From the NCBI GenBank assembly GCA_018058445.1, contig JAGOZY010000057.1, forward strand, positions 1 to 7,009: DNA of 7,009 nt, written 5' to 3'. Made by a program: the position numbers and the translations under genes. Source of the DNA: Negativicutes bacterium (GTDB lineage Bacteria; Bacillota; Negativicutes; JAGOZY01). Positions within the stretch are counted from its first letter, which is position 1; every line of letters begins with the position of its first letter. This document shows positions 1 through 6,234 of the stretch, piece by piece. Below the pieces are notes generated by a model. The model did no database searches. It was not told the DNA's origin and saw only the letters and a program-made list of their open reading frames with translations.

Positions 1-37
1 ATAAAGAAAATGGAAGAATGTTGTTGCTCCTTTGATG

Positions 38-47
38 TAAGATCTTA
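38..47. promoter_or_regulatory. 10-bp AT-rich palindrome upstream of the cystine carrier
   Basis: TAAGATCTTA is a perfect 10-bp palindrome lying 27 bp before the tcyP-like start codon. Its position would suit an operator, because cystine carriers in Firmicutes are commonly repressed by cysteine-responsive regulators. I could not match it to a named operator consensus and saw no convincing -35/-10 pair in the 74 bp available, so the promoter may lie before the window. A palindrome of this length can occur by chance. Confidence 0.2.
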
Positions 48-74
48 TCTGAATTAATTAGAGGAGGAAGTTAG

Positions 75-1469
75 ATGAACTGGACAGTTTTAATCAACGT
101 ATTTATTTTTATTATTTTATTGGGTGTGTTATATCGAATGCAGAAAACCTATGTTTCATTTAATAAGAGGGTATTTACTGCACTTTTGATTGGTGTTGTT
201 TTTGGTGGTGCTCTCCAATGGGTTTATGGTGTTGGGAGTGCTTCGATCACTCAAACCAATGAATGGGTAAATTTGGTTGGTAGTGGTTATGTACAACTGC
301 TAAGAATGGTAGTAATGCCTTTAATCGCTGTGTCGATTTTGGCGGCGATCATAAATCTAAAAGACGTGAGCAATTTAGGGAAAAATGGCGGGACGATTTT
401 AGTCGTACTGCTTGGTACGACAGCGATTGCAGCAGCGGTGGGGATCGTTTTTGCTCTCGGTTTTGGACTGAGTGCCGAAGGAATGCAGCAGGCAGCAGGG
501 GCTTCAGAGCTTGCGCAGATTGAAAAATTAAAAGGCATGGCAGGCTCTGCCCAGCAGATTACCATACCGCGGATGCTGCTGGATTCAATTCCGGCGAATC
601 CATTTTTAGACTTAACTGGTGCGAGAAAAACTTCGACGATTGGCGTGGTAATTTTCTTTGCGCTTTTGGGCATTGCGGCCCTTGGGATTGCTGAGAAAAA
701 ACCACAATCTGTGGAGACTTTCCGAGGAATCGTCAATAGCGTTAGAGATGTAGTACTTCGCTTGGTAGCACTGGTGTTACGTCTCACTCCATATGGGGTT
801 ATGGCACTGATGGCGAAGATGATGTCGACAAGCAACTGGAAAGAGATTTTAAATCTGGCAGAGTTTGTAGTGGCCTCGTATTTGGCGATTGGAGCAATGT
901 TCTTAATCCATTTCTTGTTACTTGGACTTAACGGGTTAAACCCTTGGATATTCTTGAAAAAATCCTTGCCAACTCTAGTTTTTGCCTTTACATCTCGTAG
1001 TAGTGCCGGGACAATTCCACTTACGGTGGAAACTCAGACAAAAAAACTGGGAGTGCCGGAAGCAACAGCCAATCTTGCCGCTTCTTTTGGGGCGACAATC
1101 GGCCAAAATGGTTGTGCTGGAATTTATCCAGCTATGCTTGCTGTGATGGCAGCACCTTTAGTAGGAGTTAATCCACTGGACCCAGCTTTTATCGGAAGCC
1201 TGATCTTTGTCGTTATGATTAGTTCGTTTGGAGTTGCGGGCGTCGGCGGCGGTGCGACGTTCTCGGCTTTGATTGTCCTTTCAGCGATGAATCTACCCGT
1301 ATTTTTGGCGGGGCTACTTATCTCAATTGAGCCGTTGATTGATATGGCACGAACGGCACTCAATGTAAATGATTCGCTTCTTGCCGGAACTTTGGCGGCG
1401 AAACGAAGTGGTGATCTGGATAAAGATCTTTATAAAATGGAAATATCGGACGAACCTAGCGATCTTTAA
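75..1469 (+). CDS. tcyP: L-cystine transporter, TcyP type (dicarboxylate/amino acid:cation symporter family)
   Basis: This is a 464-residue polytopic membrane protein that probably imports L-cystine by cation-coupled symport. It shows the DAACS (SLC1-like) layout: an N-terminal helix (about 5-20), several more helices up to about 285, then the re-entrant and substrate-binding C-terminal half. Key motifs are SRSSAG at 307-312 (serine-rich hairpin), QNGCAG at 344-349 followed by IYPAMLAVM, a glycine-rich GVAGVGGGA stretch near 386-394, and DMARTALNVND at 423-433, which are diagnostic of the cystine-type subgroup rather than glutamate or dicarboxylate carriers. Length matches TcyP (about 460 residues). 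The ATG has a strong GAGGAGG at 61-67 with 7-nt spacing. The disulfide reductase gene follows 38 bp downstream without a terminator, so the two are probably co-transcribed. Family assignment is strong; substrate is inferred by homology. Confidence 0.9.
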   Translation: MNWTVLINVFIFIILLGVLYRMQKTYVSFNKRVFTALLIGVVFGGALQWVYGVGSASITQTNEWVNLVGSGYVQLLRMVVMPLIAVSILAAIINLKDVSNLGKNGGTILVVLLGTTAIAAAVGIVFALGFGLSAEGMQQAAGASELAQIEKLKGMAGSAQQITIPRMLLDSIPANPFLDLTGARKTSTIGVVIFFALLGIAALGIAEKKPQSVETFRGIVNSVRDVVLRLVALVLRLTPYGVMALMAKMMSTSNWKEILNLAEFVVASYLAIGAMFLIHFLLLGLNGLNPWIFLKKSLPTLVFAFTSRSSAGTIPLTVETQTKKLGVPEATANLAASFGATIGQNGCAGIYPAMLAVMAAPLVGVNPLDPAFIGSLIFVVMISSFGVAGVGGGATFSALIVLSAMNLPVFLAGLLISIEPLIDMARTALNVNDSLLAGTLAAKRSGDLDKDLYKMEISDEPSDL

Positions 1470-1507
1470 GAAGATAGTTTGAGGCGTGAAAAAGAGGAGG
1501 ACTGAAA

Positions 1508-2854
1508 ATGCGTATTGTAATTATCGGCGGTATTGCGGCGGGGATGAGCGCAGCAGCAAAGGCGAGGCGAATAAACCCGACGGCAGAAGTCATTGTCTAC
1601 GAAAAAGGGCAAATCGTCTCTTTTGGAGCTTGTGGTTTGCCCTATTATATCGGCGGATTTTTTGCAGATGCGGAGGAGATGCTTGATCGAAGTATTGAAA
1701 AGCATCGGGCTTCTGGCATTGATGTCCGAATCGGTCAGGAAGTCATGAAAGTAGATTTTTCATCGAAAAAATTATGGATTCGTGATGTGAGCTGTCTGGA
1801 TTGCGGCGAAGCATTGCGCGAAGAAACTTATGACAAACTGGTGATTGCTACTGGAGCTAATGTGGTACGACCACCGATTCCGGGATTGGATCTACCCAAT
1901 GTACATTTCTTGACTAAAATGGCTGATGGAAAAGCTTTGCGAGAGCTTTCTGAGCGGGCACCCAATCAGAATGTCGTCGTTATCGGCGGCGGCTATATTG
2001 GGATTGAAGTAGTTGAAGCGATGGTACATCAAGGGCATAAAGTCCGAGTCATTGAAGGTGGGGCACGTATTCTTTCGGCGAGTTTTGATGTAGAAATGAC
2101 AAATATTTTGGAGGAGCACATCAGAGATCAAGGGGTAGATCTTCGTCTAAATGAGAAAGTCCTTCGACTTGAAGGAACCGATGCTGTGGAGAAAGTCGTT
2201 GGTGAAAATGGCGAATATCCAGCGGACTTTGTGATTGTGGCGACGGGAGTTCGTCCTGCAACAGAAATCTTTAAAGAAACTGGGCTTCATATGCTACCGA
2301 ATGGGGCAGTCGTCGTTAATGAACGAGGAGAGACGAATATTCCCGATGTCTATTCAGCAGGTGATTGCGCGACAGTCTGGCATCGAGTCCGTAAGGAGCC
2401 GATGTATCTTCCTTTAGCAACTGGCGCTAATAAATTGGGTCGTATTGTAGGCGAGAATGCGAGCGGTGGTGACGAAACCTATCCGGGGACACTCGCAACT
2501 GCGGCAATTCGCGTGATGGAGCTGGAGGCCGGACGAACTGGCATTGGCGAACAAGAAGCGATCCAACTAGGAATTCCTTATAAAGCTCTGGTTGTAAAAG
2601 ATCGAAATCATGCGAGCTATGTACCGGGTCAAGCGCCGATCTGGATCAAACTTATTGTTAACAAAGAAACACGAGTTCTTTTGGGAGCTCAAACTTTGAG
2701 TCAATCTGGAGCGGTTCTTCGAATTGATGCGTTAGCTGTAGCGATTCATCAGGAGATGAGAGTCGATGAATTGAGATATATGGACTTTGCTTATGCGCCG
2801 CCATTTGCGAGAATGTGGGAAGCGATGAATATCGCGGCTTCTGCGTTGAAGTAG
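1508..2854 (+). CDS. CoA-disulfide reductase family FAD/NAD(P)-dependent oxidoreductase
   Basis: This 448-residue cytoplasmic flavoprotein belongs to the single-cysteine disulfide reductase group (CoA-disulfide reductase, persulfide/polysulfide reductase, NADH oxidase). The FAD-binding motif GGIAAG is at 7-12. The redox cysteine is C42 in SFGACGLPYY; the CGLPYY context favours CoA-disulfide reductase over the CGxxLY pattern of NADH oxidases. The pyridine-nucleotide motif GGGYIG is at 160-165, with acidic E183 ending the next strand, which usually means NADH preference. The second FAD motif AGDCA is at 284-288. Y371 (SYVPG) and Y429 (YAPPF) match the two tyrosines that assist catalysis in the S. 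aureus enzyme. There is no C-terminal rhodanese domain. An unusual CLDC (C96, C99) sits before the YDKLVIATGA strand. The start has GAGGAGG at 1494-1500 with 7-nt spacing. Pairing with a cystine carrier supports a thiol-redox role; the exact substrate is unproven. Confidence 0.85.
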   Translation: MRIVIIGGIAAGMSAAAKARRINPTAEVIVYEKGQIVSFGACGLPYYIGGFFADAEEMLDRSIEKHRASGIDVRIGQEVMKVDFSSKKLWIRDVSCLDCGEALREETYDKLVIATGANVVRPPIPGLDLPNVHFLTKMADGKALRELSERAPNQNVVVIGGGYIGIEVVEAMVHQGHKVRVIEGGARILSASFDVEMTNILEEHIRDQGVDLRLNEKVLRLEGTDAVEKVVGENGEYPADFVIVATGVRPATEIFKETGLHMLPNGAVVVNERGETNIPDVYSAGDCATVWHRVRKEPMYLPLATGANKLGRIVGENASGGDETYPGTLATAAIRVMELEAGRTGIGEQEAIQLGIPYKALVVKDRNHASYVPGQAPIWIKLIVNKETRVLLGAQTLSQSGAVLRIDALAVAIHQEMRVDELRYMDFAYAPPFARMWEAMNIAASALK

Positions 2855-2874
2855 CGACGATAATAAGATCATTC

Positions 2875-2946
2875 AGCCAGAATTTCGAAATCCTGACGGT
2901 ACGAAGAGGTGCAGTGAAGGTTCGAAATTCTGGCTTGTCTTTTTTT
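2875..2946 (+). terminator. Rho-independent terminator with long loop after the reductase gene
   Basis: A perfect 15-bp inverted repeat has its left arm at 2875-2889 (AGCCAGAATTTCGAA) and its right arm at 2921-2935 (TTCGAAATTCTGGCT). Seven Ts follow at 2940-2946. It starts 20 bp after the reductase stop codon and would end the tcyP-reductase transcript. The 31-nt loop is much longer than the usual 3-8 nt, though CCT at 2893-2895 and AGG at 2918-2920 could extend the stem. No T-run flanks the left arm on the opposite strand, so it should work only in the + direction. Confidence 0.75.
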
Positions 2947-2959
2947 CAAATCTACTAGG

Positions 2960-3007
2960 CGTTAAGATAGCTGTTGATGATGTGATGATGTGTTGAAACG
3001 TTAAGAT
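2960..3007. repeat. Direct repeats CGTTAAGAT flanking a tandem TGATGATG pair
   Basis: CGTTAAGAT occurs at 2960-2968 and again at 2999-3007, 39 bp apart. Between them, TGATGATG is repeated head to tail at 2975-2982 and 2983-2990. The block lies upstream of the predicted hydE promoter (-10 at 3041-3046), so it could bind an activator or repressor. No regulator can be named from the sequence, and the function is inferred from position only. The rest of 2855-3124 holds the preceding terminator, the hydE promoter and the leader, and no supported gene. Confidence 0.45.
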
Positions 3008-3037
3008 TATTTCTAAAGCTTATATTTTGCCCTATTT

Positions 3038-3046
3038 TGATATAAT
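3038..3046 (+). promoter_or_regulatory. Extended -10 promoter for hydE
   Basis: TGATATAAT is a perfect extended -10 element (TGnTATAAT) on the + strand. The hexamer 17 bp upstream (GCTTAT at 3018-3023) is a poor -35 match, which fits an extended -10 promoter or one needing an activator. Transcription would start near 3053, giving a leader of about 70 nt before the hydE start codon. The site lies after the upstream terminator and is the best promoter candidate in the gap. Confidence 0.6.
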
Positions 3047-3110
3047 TATCTTAGAGGAAATGATTTTAAAAATTATTTACTATTGTCAATTACTTAGGAG
3101 CTCAAATACA

Positions 3111-3116
3111 AGGAGG
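3111..3116 (+). promoter_or_regulatory. Ribosome binding site that fixes the GTG start of hydE
   Basis: AGGAGG lies 8 nt before a GTG at 3125. The next in-frame ATG is at 3248 and would remove the N-terminal helices of HydE, so this site settles the GTG start. Confidence 0.85.
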
Positions 3117-3124
3117 TTATCAGG

Positions 3125-4219
3125 GTGCTAGAGAAAATTTTAGAAAAAGACCAGCTTACCCAAGCTGATTTAATTTTTTTATTAGGGTTGACTGATCCCG
3201 AAGACTTGGCTTTGCTGTATCAAAAAGCCTATCAAATCAAGGAGCAAATGATTGGTAGAAAGGCATATTATCGGGGACTGATAGAGTTTTCTAATCGCTG
3301 TATTAAGGATTGTCTGTATTGTGGGATTCGATCCAGTAACGGGCAAGTAGAGCGGTTTGACATGACTCAATCGGAGATTCTACGAATGGCTCAATGGGCG
3401 TATGATAATGAATATGGCTCAATTGTGCTTCAATCGGGTGAACGTCAGGATGCGGAGTTTGTCGACTTCGTGACGAATACGCTAAATGAGATCAAAAAAA
3501 TTGGTGATGGAAAACTGGGGGTTACTCTGTGCCTCGGTGAGCAAAGTCGGGAAACTTATGAAAAATGGTTTGCCGCAGGAGGGCATCGCTACCTGCTGCG
3601 AATTGAGACGACAAATCCCGAGCTTTATCAAAAAATTCATCCTTCAAGTGGCGGACACTCTTTTGAAACTCGAGTCAATTGTTTGAAGACTTTAAGAGAG
3701 CTCGGCTATCAGGTGGGAACCGGAGTCATGATTGGGCTACCGGGTCAGACGATCGAAGACTTGGCTAATGATATTCTTTTCTATGAGGCAATGGACATCG
3801 ATATGATCGGTATGGGGCCTTACATTTATCATGGTGATACGCCCCTTGGTAGGGAAGTGGCGGAACAAAATTTGAATAGCGAAGAAGAGAAAGCTCGGCG
3901 ATTTGAGCTGGGACTCAAGATGATTGCGGTCACGCGACTTTATCTAAAAGATGTAAATATCGCAGCGACCACAGCACTTCAAGCCCTTAATCCGCTAGGG
4001 CGAGAGATGGGGCTGCGGGCCGGTGCAAATATTTTGATGCCGATTATTACGATTGAGGAGCACCGAGCTAAGTATCAGCTCTATGAAAACAAACCTTGTA
4101 TTGATGATAATGCGGATAAGTGTAAACTTTGTCTGACTGGAAGAGTTCGCAGTGTGGGGGATGAAGTTGGCTTTGGCGAGTGGGGCGATTCCCCTCACTA
4201 TCAGAAAAAAGAAGGCTGA
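3125..4219 (+). CDS. hydE: [FeFe]-hydrogenase H-cluster maturation radical SAM protein HydE
   Basis: This 364-residue cytoplasmic radical SAM enzyme works with HydG and the scaffold HydF to build the [2Fe] subcluster of [FeFe]-hydrogenase; HydE acts on an iron-cyanide-carbonyl cysteine complex made by HydG. The SAM [4Fe-4S] cysteines are C59, C63 and C66 in the CxxxCxxC motif NRCIKDCLYC. A TIM-barrel follows, with VLQSGE, LRIETTNPELYQKIHP and GVMIGLPGQT as typical HydE/BioB-like segments. The C-terminal C325, C333 and C336 (C-x7-C-x2-C) match the accessory cluster site of the Thermotoga enzyme, which is not kept in all family members. Length is normal for HydE. The GTG start is set by AGGAGG at 3111-3116. 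No hydF, hydG or hydrogenase gene is in the window, so they must be elsewhere. The alternative, the related PylB methylornithine synthase, is less likely because no pyl genes are present and the accessory cysteines fit HydE. Confidence 0.9.
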   Translation: MLEKILEKDQLTQADLIFLLGLTDPEDLALLYQKAYQIKEQMIGRKAYYRGLIEFSNRCIKDCLYCGIRSSNGQVERFDMTQSEILRMAQWAYDNEYGSIVLQSGERQDAEFVDFVTNTLNEIKKIGDGKLGVTLCLGEQSRETYEKWFAAGGHRYLLRIETTNPELYQKIHPSSGGHSFETRVNCLKTLRELGYQVGTGVMIGLPGQTIEDLANDILFYEAMDIDMIGMGPYIYHGDTPLGREVAEQNLNSEEEKARRFELGLKMIAVTRLYLKDVNIAATTALQALNPLGREMGLRAGANILMPIITIEEHRAKYQLYENKPCIDDNADKCKLCLTGRVRSVGDEVGFGEWGDSPHYQKKEG

Positions 4220-4260
4220 GCAGCTAAATTCTGACTGGTTCTTAGATCCATCTAGTCGCA

Positions 4261-5364
4261 ATGATAAGAAAGTGGGGGCTTTGCGTGAAGAACCCTATAA
4301 AAAGCAACTGGTTTTCTTTTAAGCTAGGGATCTTGAGTTTTGTTTTAGTACTTATTCTCTCAGGGATTTCTGAAGGGGCTACTTTTTCGATCGGATACTC
4401 ACAAGAGAAGCTAAAGTCTAACTCGAGCCGTGATCTAGATATTCGAATCTGGTATCCGGTGGAAGCTGGAGGCGAGAAAGTCTTAGTCGGAGAGAATATC
4501 GTTTTTTATGGATTTGAAGCGACTTTGGAAGGTACTTTAGCGTCAGGCACATTTCCTTTAGTGATCTTATCCCATGGCTTAAATGGAAATAATTTGAATC
4601 AAGCTTGGCTAGCAGTTGCTCTTGCTAAGCAAGGGGTCATTGTTGTTGCACCGAATCATCCGGGGACCACTTCTTTGGATTCAAATTCAGCCGAAACAGC
4701 GAAGCTGTGGGAACGACCTCATGATATTAGCCGAGTTGTTGATCATATGCTAAGTGACTCGAAATGGGGAAAGGCTGTTGATGAACGAGAAATTGCGGTT
4801 ATCGGTCATTCTCTGGGTGGAGCGACGGCTTTATTTGTTGCAGGCGGACGCTTTTCACCGGATCGATTTGAAGAATTCTGTAAATTGAAGCCAGATCAAG
4901 TTGGTAATATCTGGTATCAGAAATACCAAATAGGGAAAAAGGCAGAGGATAAGGGGCTAGTAAGCCAAAACTGGCAGGATGAGCGGGTTAGTAAAGTGAT
5001 CTTGTTAGATCCAGGGCTAAGTCAGGGTTTTGATCCAGCTAGCTTGGCAGGGATTGATGTACCCGTTTTAGTTTTTGGAGCCGGTGCTGAGTCAAAAAAC
5101 GAAATGCCCTTGGATGATGAATCGCGCTATTTAGCTAAAGTGCTGCCCAAAGAGCAAACGATCTATATTGAAGTAGAAGATGCATCTCATTTTTCGTTTT
5201 TTCCCTTGATGAAGCCGAGGGCAGCTGAATTTTTAAAAGAAGCCTCGCCAGGAGATGAAATCATCGCTTTTGATGGTAGTGGACGATCCCGCGAAGAACT
5301 GCATAAAAAGTTTATTGATTTGACGATTCTCTTTTTAGCACAGGGTAATTTAGAAATTCAATAG
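4261..5364 (+). CDS. Exported alpha/beta hydrolase, platelet-activating-factor acetylhydrolase-like
   Basis: This is a 367-residue putative secreted or membrane-anchored esterase/lipase. It has a basic N-terminus, a hydrophobic segment at about 22-36 and a possible cleavage near SEGA (37-40). The hydrolase core shows the oxyanion strand LVILSHGLNG (100-109), VVAPNHPGT (128-136), the nucleophile elbow GHSLGG with S184, LLDPG with probable catalytic D250, and DASHFSFF with probable catalytic H310. This order matches the PAF-acetylhydrolase/dienelactone-hydrolase-like group; the natural substrate is unknown. The start is uncertain. The ATG at 4261 has no Shine-Dalgarno, whereas an in-frame GTG at 4285 has GGGGG at 4274-4278 with 6-nt spacing and gives a tidier 359-residue preprotein. 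The gene follows hydE after 41 bp without a terminator, and another hydrolase follows after a short gap, so co-transcription is likely. Confidence 0.78.
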   Translation: MIRKWGLCVKNPIKSNWFSFKLGILSFVLVLILSGISEGATFSIGYSQEKLKSNSSRDLDIRIWYPVEAGGEKVLVGENIVFYGFEATLEGTLASGTFPLVILSHGLNGNNLNQAWLAVALAKQGVIVVAPNHPGTTSLDSNSAETAKLWERPHDISRVVDHMLSDSKWGKAVDEREIAVIGHSLGGATALFVAGGRFSPDRFEEFCKLKPDQVGNIWYQKYQIGKKAEDKGLVSQNWQDERVSKVILLDPGLSQGFDPASLAGIDVPVLVFGAGAESKNEMPLDDESRYLAKVLPKEQTIYIEVEDASHFSFFPLMKPRAAEFLKEASPGDEIIAFDGSGRSREELHKKFIDLTILFLAQGNLEIQ

Positions 5365-5370
5365 TAAAAT

Positions 5371-5376
5371 AGGAGG
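5371..5376 (+). promoter_or_regulatory. Ribosome binding site that decides the start of the second hydrolase
   Basis: AGGAGG directly abuts a GTG at 5377, leaving no spacer, and lies 6 nt before an ATG at 5383. The ATG is therefore the start, making the protein two residues shorter than the longest open frame. Confidence 0.85.
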
Positions 5377-5382
5377 GTGCAA

Positions 5383-6165
5383 ATGGCTTTTGCGACAGTT
5401 GGAACAAGCAAAGTAGAATATTTAGTAGATGGATCAGGGGCAGGGTTGGTTCTTGTTCATGGGACGGGTCGAGATGCGATTAGCGACTGGGAAGCTTTAA
5501 CACCAGCTTTTTCAGATGATTGGACGGTAGTGCGACCGAATTACTCTGGATCAGGAAACACCGAGGATAAGGGAGAAGAGCTGACCATTGAAATGCTTGG
5601 GCAGCAAGTCATTGGGGCAGCTCAGGCGGCGGGAGCTGTGCCATTTGACCTAGTAGGATTTTCCCTTGGTGCACCGATTAGCGCTTGGATAGCAGCCAAT
5701 CATCCAGAGATGGTTCGAAAACTTGTGCTTATCTCTGGCTTTTCTCATGGCGATTCTCGCTCTCGCCTGCAGTTTAAACTCTGGAGTGACCTTCTTTATG
5801 CTGATCGTCGATTGTTTTGTGAAATGGGCATGTTGACTGGTTTTAGCCCTCAATTTGTAGCAAGTTTACCTGACGATGCAATACAAGCTGGGGTGAATGG
5901 CATGCTCGAAGGAATTAATTGGGCTGGAATTGCAAGACAGGTAGAGGTGGATATTCATTTGGATATTCGTGATGAAATTCGAAAGATTGTTGCTCCGACC
6001 TTAGTCATTGGCTGCCTGCAAGATCAGATGGTACCCATTAGCCACTCAAAAGAATTAGCAAAAGAAATTACCGGAGCCACTTATCGTGAAATTGATTCAG
6101 GTCATACGGTACTTATGGAAAGACCAGAGAAAGTAAGTAAGATGATTCGAGAGTTTTTGGGATAG
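5383..6165 (+). CDS. Cytoplasmic alpha/beta hydrolase (alpha/beta fold family)
   Basis: This 260-residue protein has the classic alpha/beta hydrolase layout and no signal peptide. The oxyanion region is LVLVHGTG (22-29), followed by VVRPNYSGSG (49-58). The nucleophile elbow is GFSLGA with S94, the acid is D214 in CLQDQMVP, and the base is H241 in DSGHTVLMERPEKV. The cap region between about 120 and 195 is small and helical. The triad is complete, so it should be an active esterase, lipase or similar enzyme, but the family is too broad for a substrate to be named. It lies 18 bp after the exported hydrolase, which belongs to a different alpha/beta subgroup, so they are not a recent tandem duplication. 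They are probably translated from one transcript. Confidence 0.85.
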   Translation: MAFATVGTSKVEYLVDGSGAGLVLVHGTGRDAISDWEALTPAFSDDWTVVRPNYSGSGNTEDKGEELTIEMLGQQVIGAAQAAGAVPFDLVGFSLGAPISAWIAANHPEMVRKLVLISGFSHGDSRSRLQFKLWSDLLYADRRLFCEMGMLTGFSPQFVASLPDDAIQAGVNGMLEGINWAGIARQVEVDIHLDIRDEIRKIVAPTLVIGCLQDQMVPISHSKELAKEITGATYREIDSGHTVLMERPEKVSKMIREFLG

Positions 6166-6220
6166 GTGTCCAAATAAAGGGATTTAGAGTATTTAATTGA
6201 ATTGCAGAAAGACTAAGGAT

Positions 6221-6226
6221 GAGGAG
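6221..6226 (+). promoter_or_regulatory. Ribosome binding site that decides the lipoprotein start
   Basis: GAGGAG lies 8 nt before the ATG at 6235. The GTG at 6226 that would give a longer frame overlaps this site and cannot be its start. Beginning at 6235 also gives a standard lipoprotein signal, starting MKRTS. Confidence 0.8.
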
Positions 6227-6234
6227 TGACTCGC

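Noticed and set aside
1..74. A sigma-A promoter or cysteine-related riboswitch before the cystine carrier
   Set aside because: No -35/-10 pair of acceptable quality and no recognisable riboswitch or T-box core could be found in this short stretch; such elements may lie before the window.
287..835. 182-residue open frame on the minus strand within the cystine carrier gene
   Set aside because: It lies fully antisense to a clear membrane transporter, has a low-complexity Ser/Thr/Ala/Pro composition typical of antisense frames, and shows no recognisable domain.
1124..1363. Minus-strand frame of 79 codons inside the cystine carrier
   Set aside because: Antisense to the conserved substrate-binding half of the carrier; no recognisable family.
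1466..1705. Minus-strand and overlapping plus-strand small frames at the start of the reductase gene
   Set aside because: They overlap the FAD-binding and redox-cysteine region of a well-supported gene and encode nothing recognisable.
3995..4261. 88-residue minus-strand frame at the hydE 3' end
   Set aside because: It is antisense to the conserved C-terminal cysteine region of HydE, and its sequence looks like an antisense artefact.
5377..5382. GTG at 5377 as start of the second hydrolase
   Set aside because: It directly abuts the AGGAGG with no spacer, whereas the ATG at 5383 has proper 6-nt spacing.
4261..6165. Tandem duplication of a hydrolase gene
   Set aside because: The two proteins share only general alpha/beta hydrolase landmarks; their elbows (GHSLGG and GFSLGA), acid positions, lengths and localisation differ, so they belong to different subgroups.
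6226..6234. GTG at 6226 as start of the lipoprotein
   Set aside because: It overlaps the GAGGAG ribosome binding site; the ATG at 6235 is properly spaced and gives a normal lipoprotein signal.
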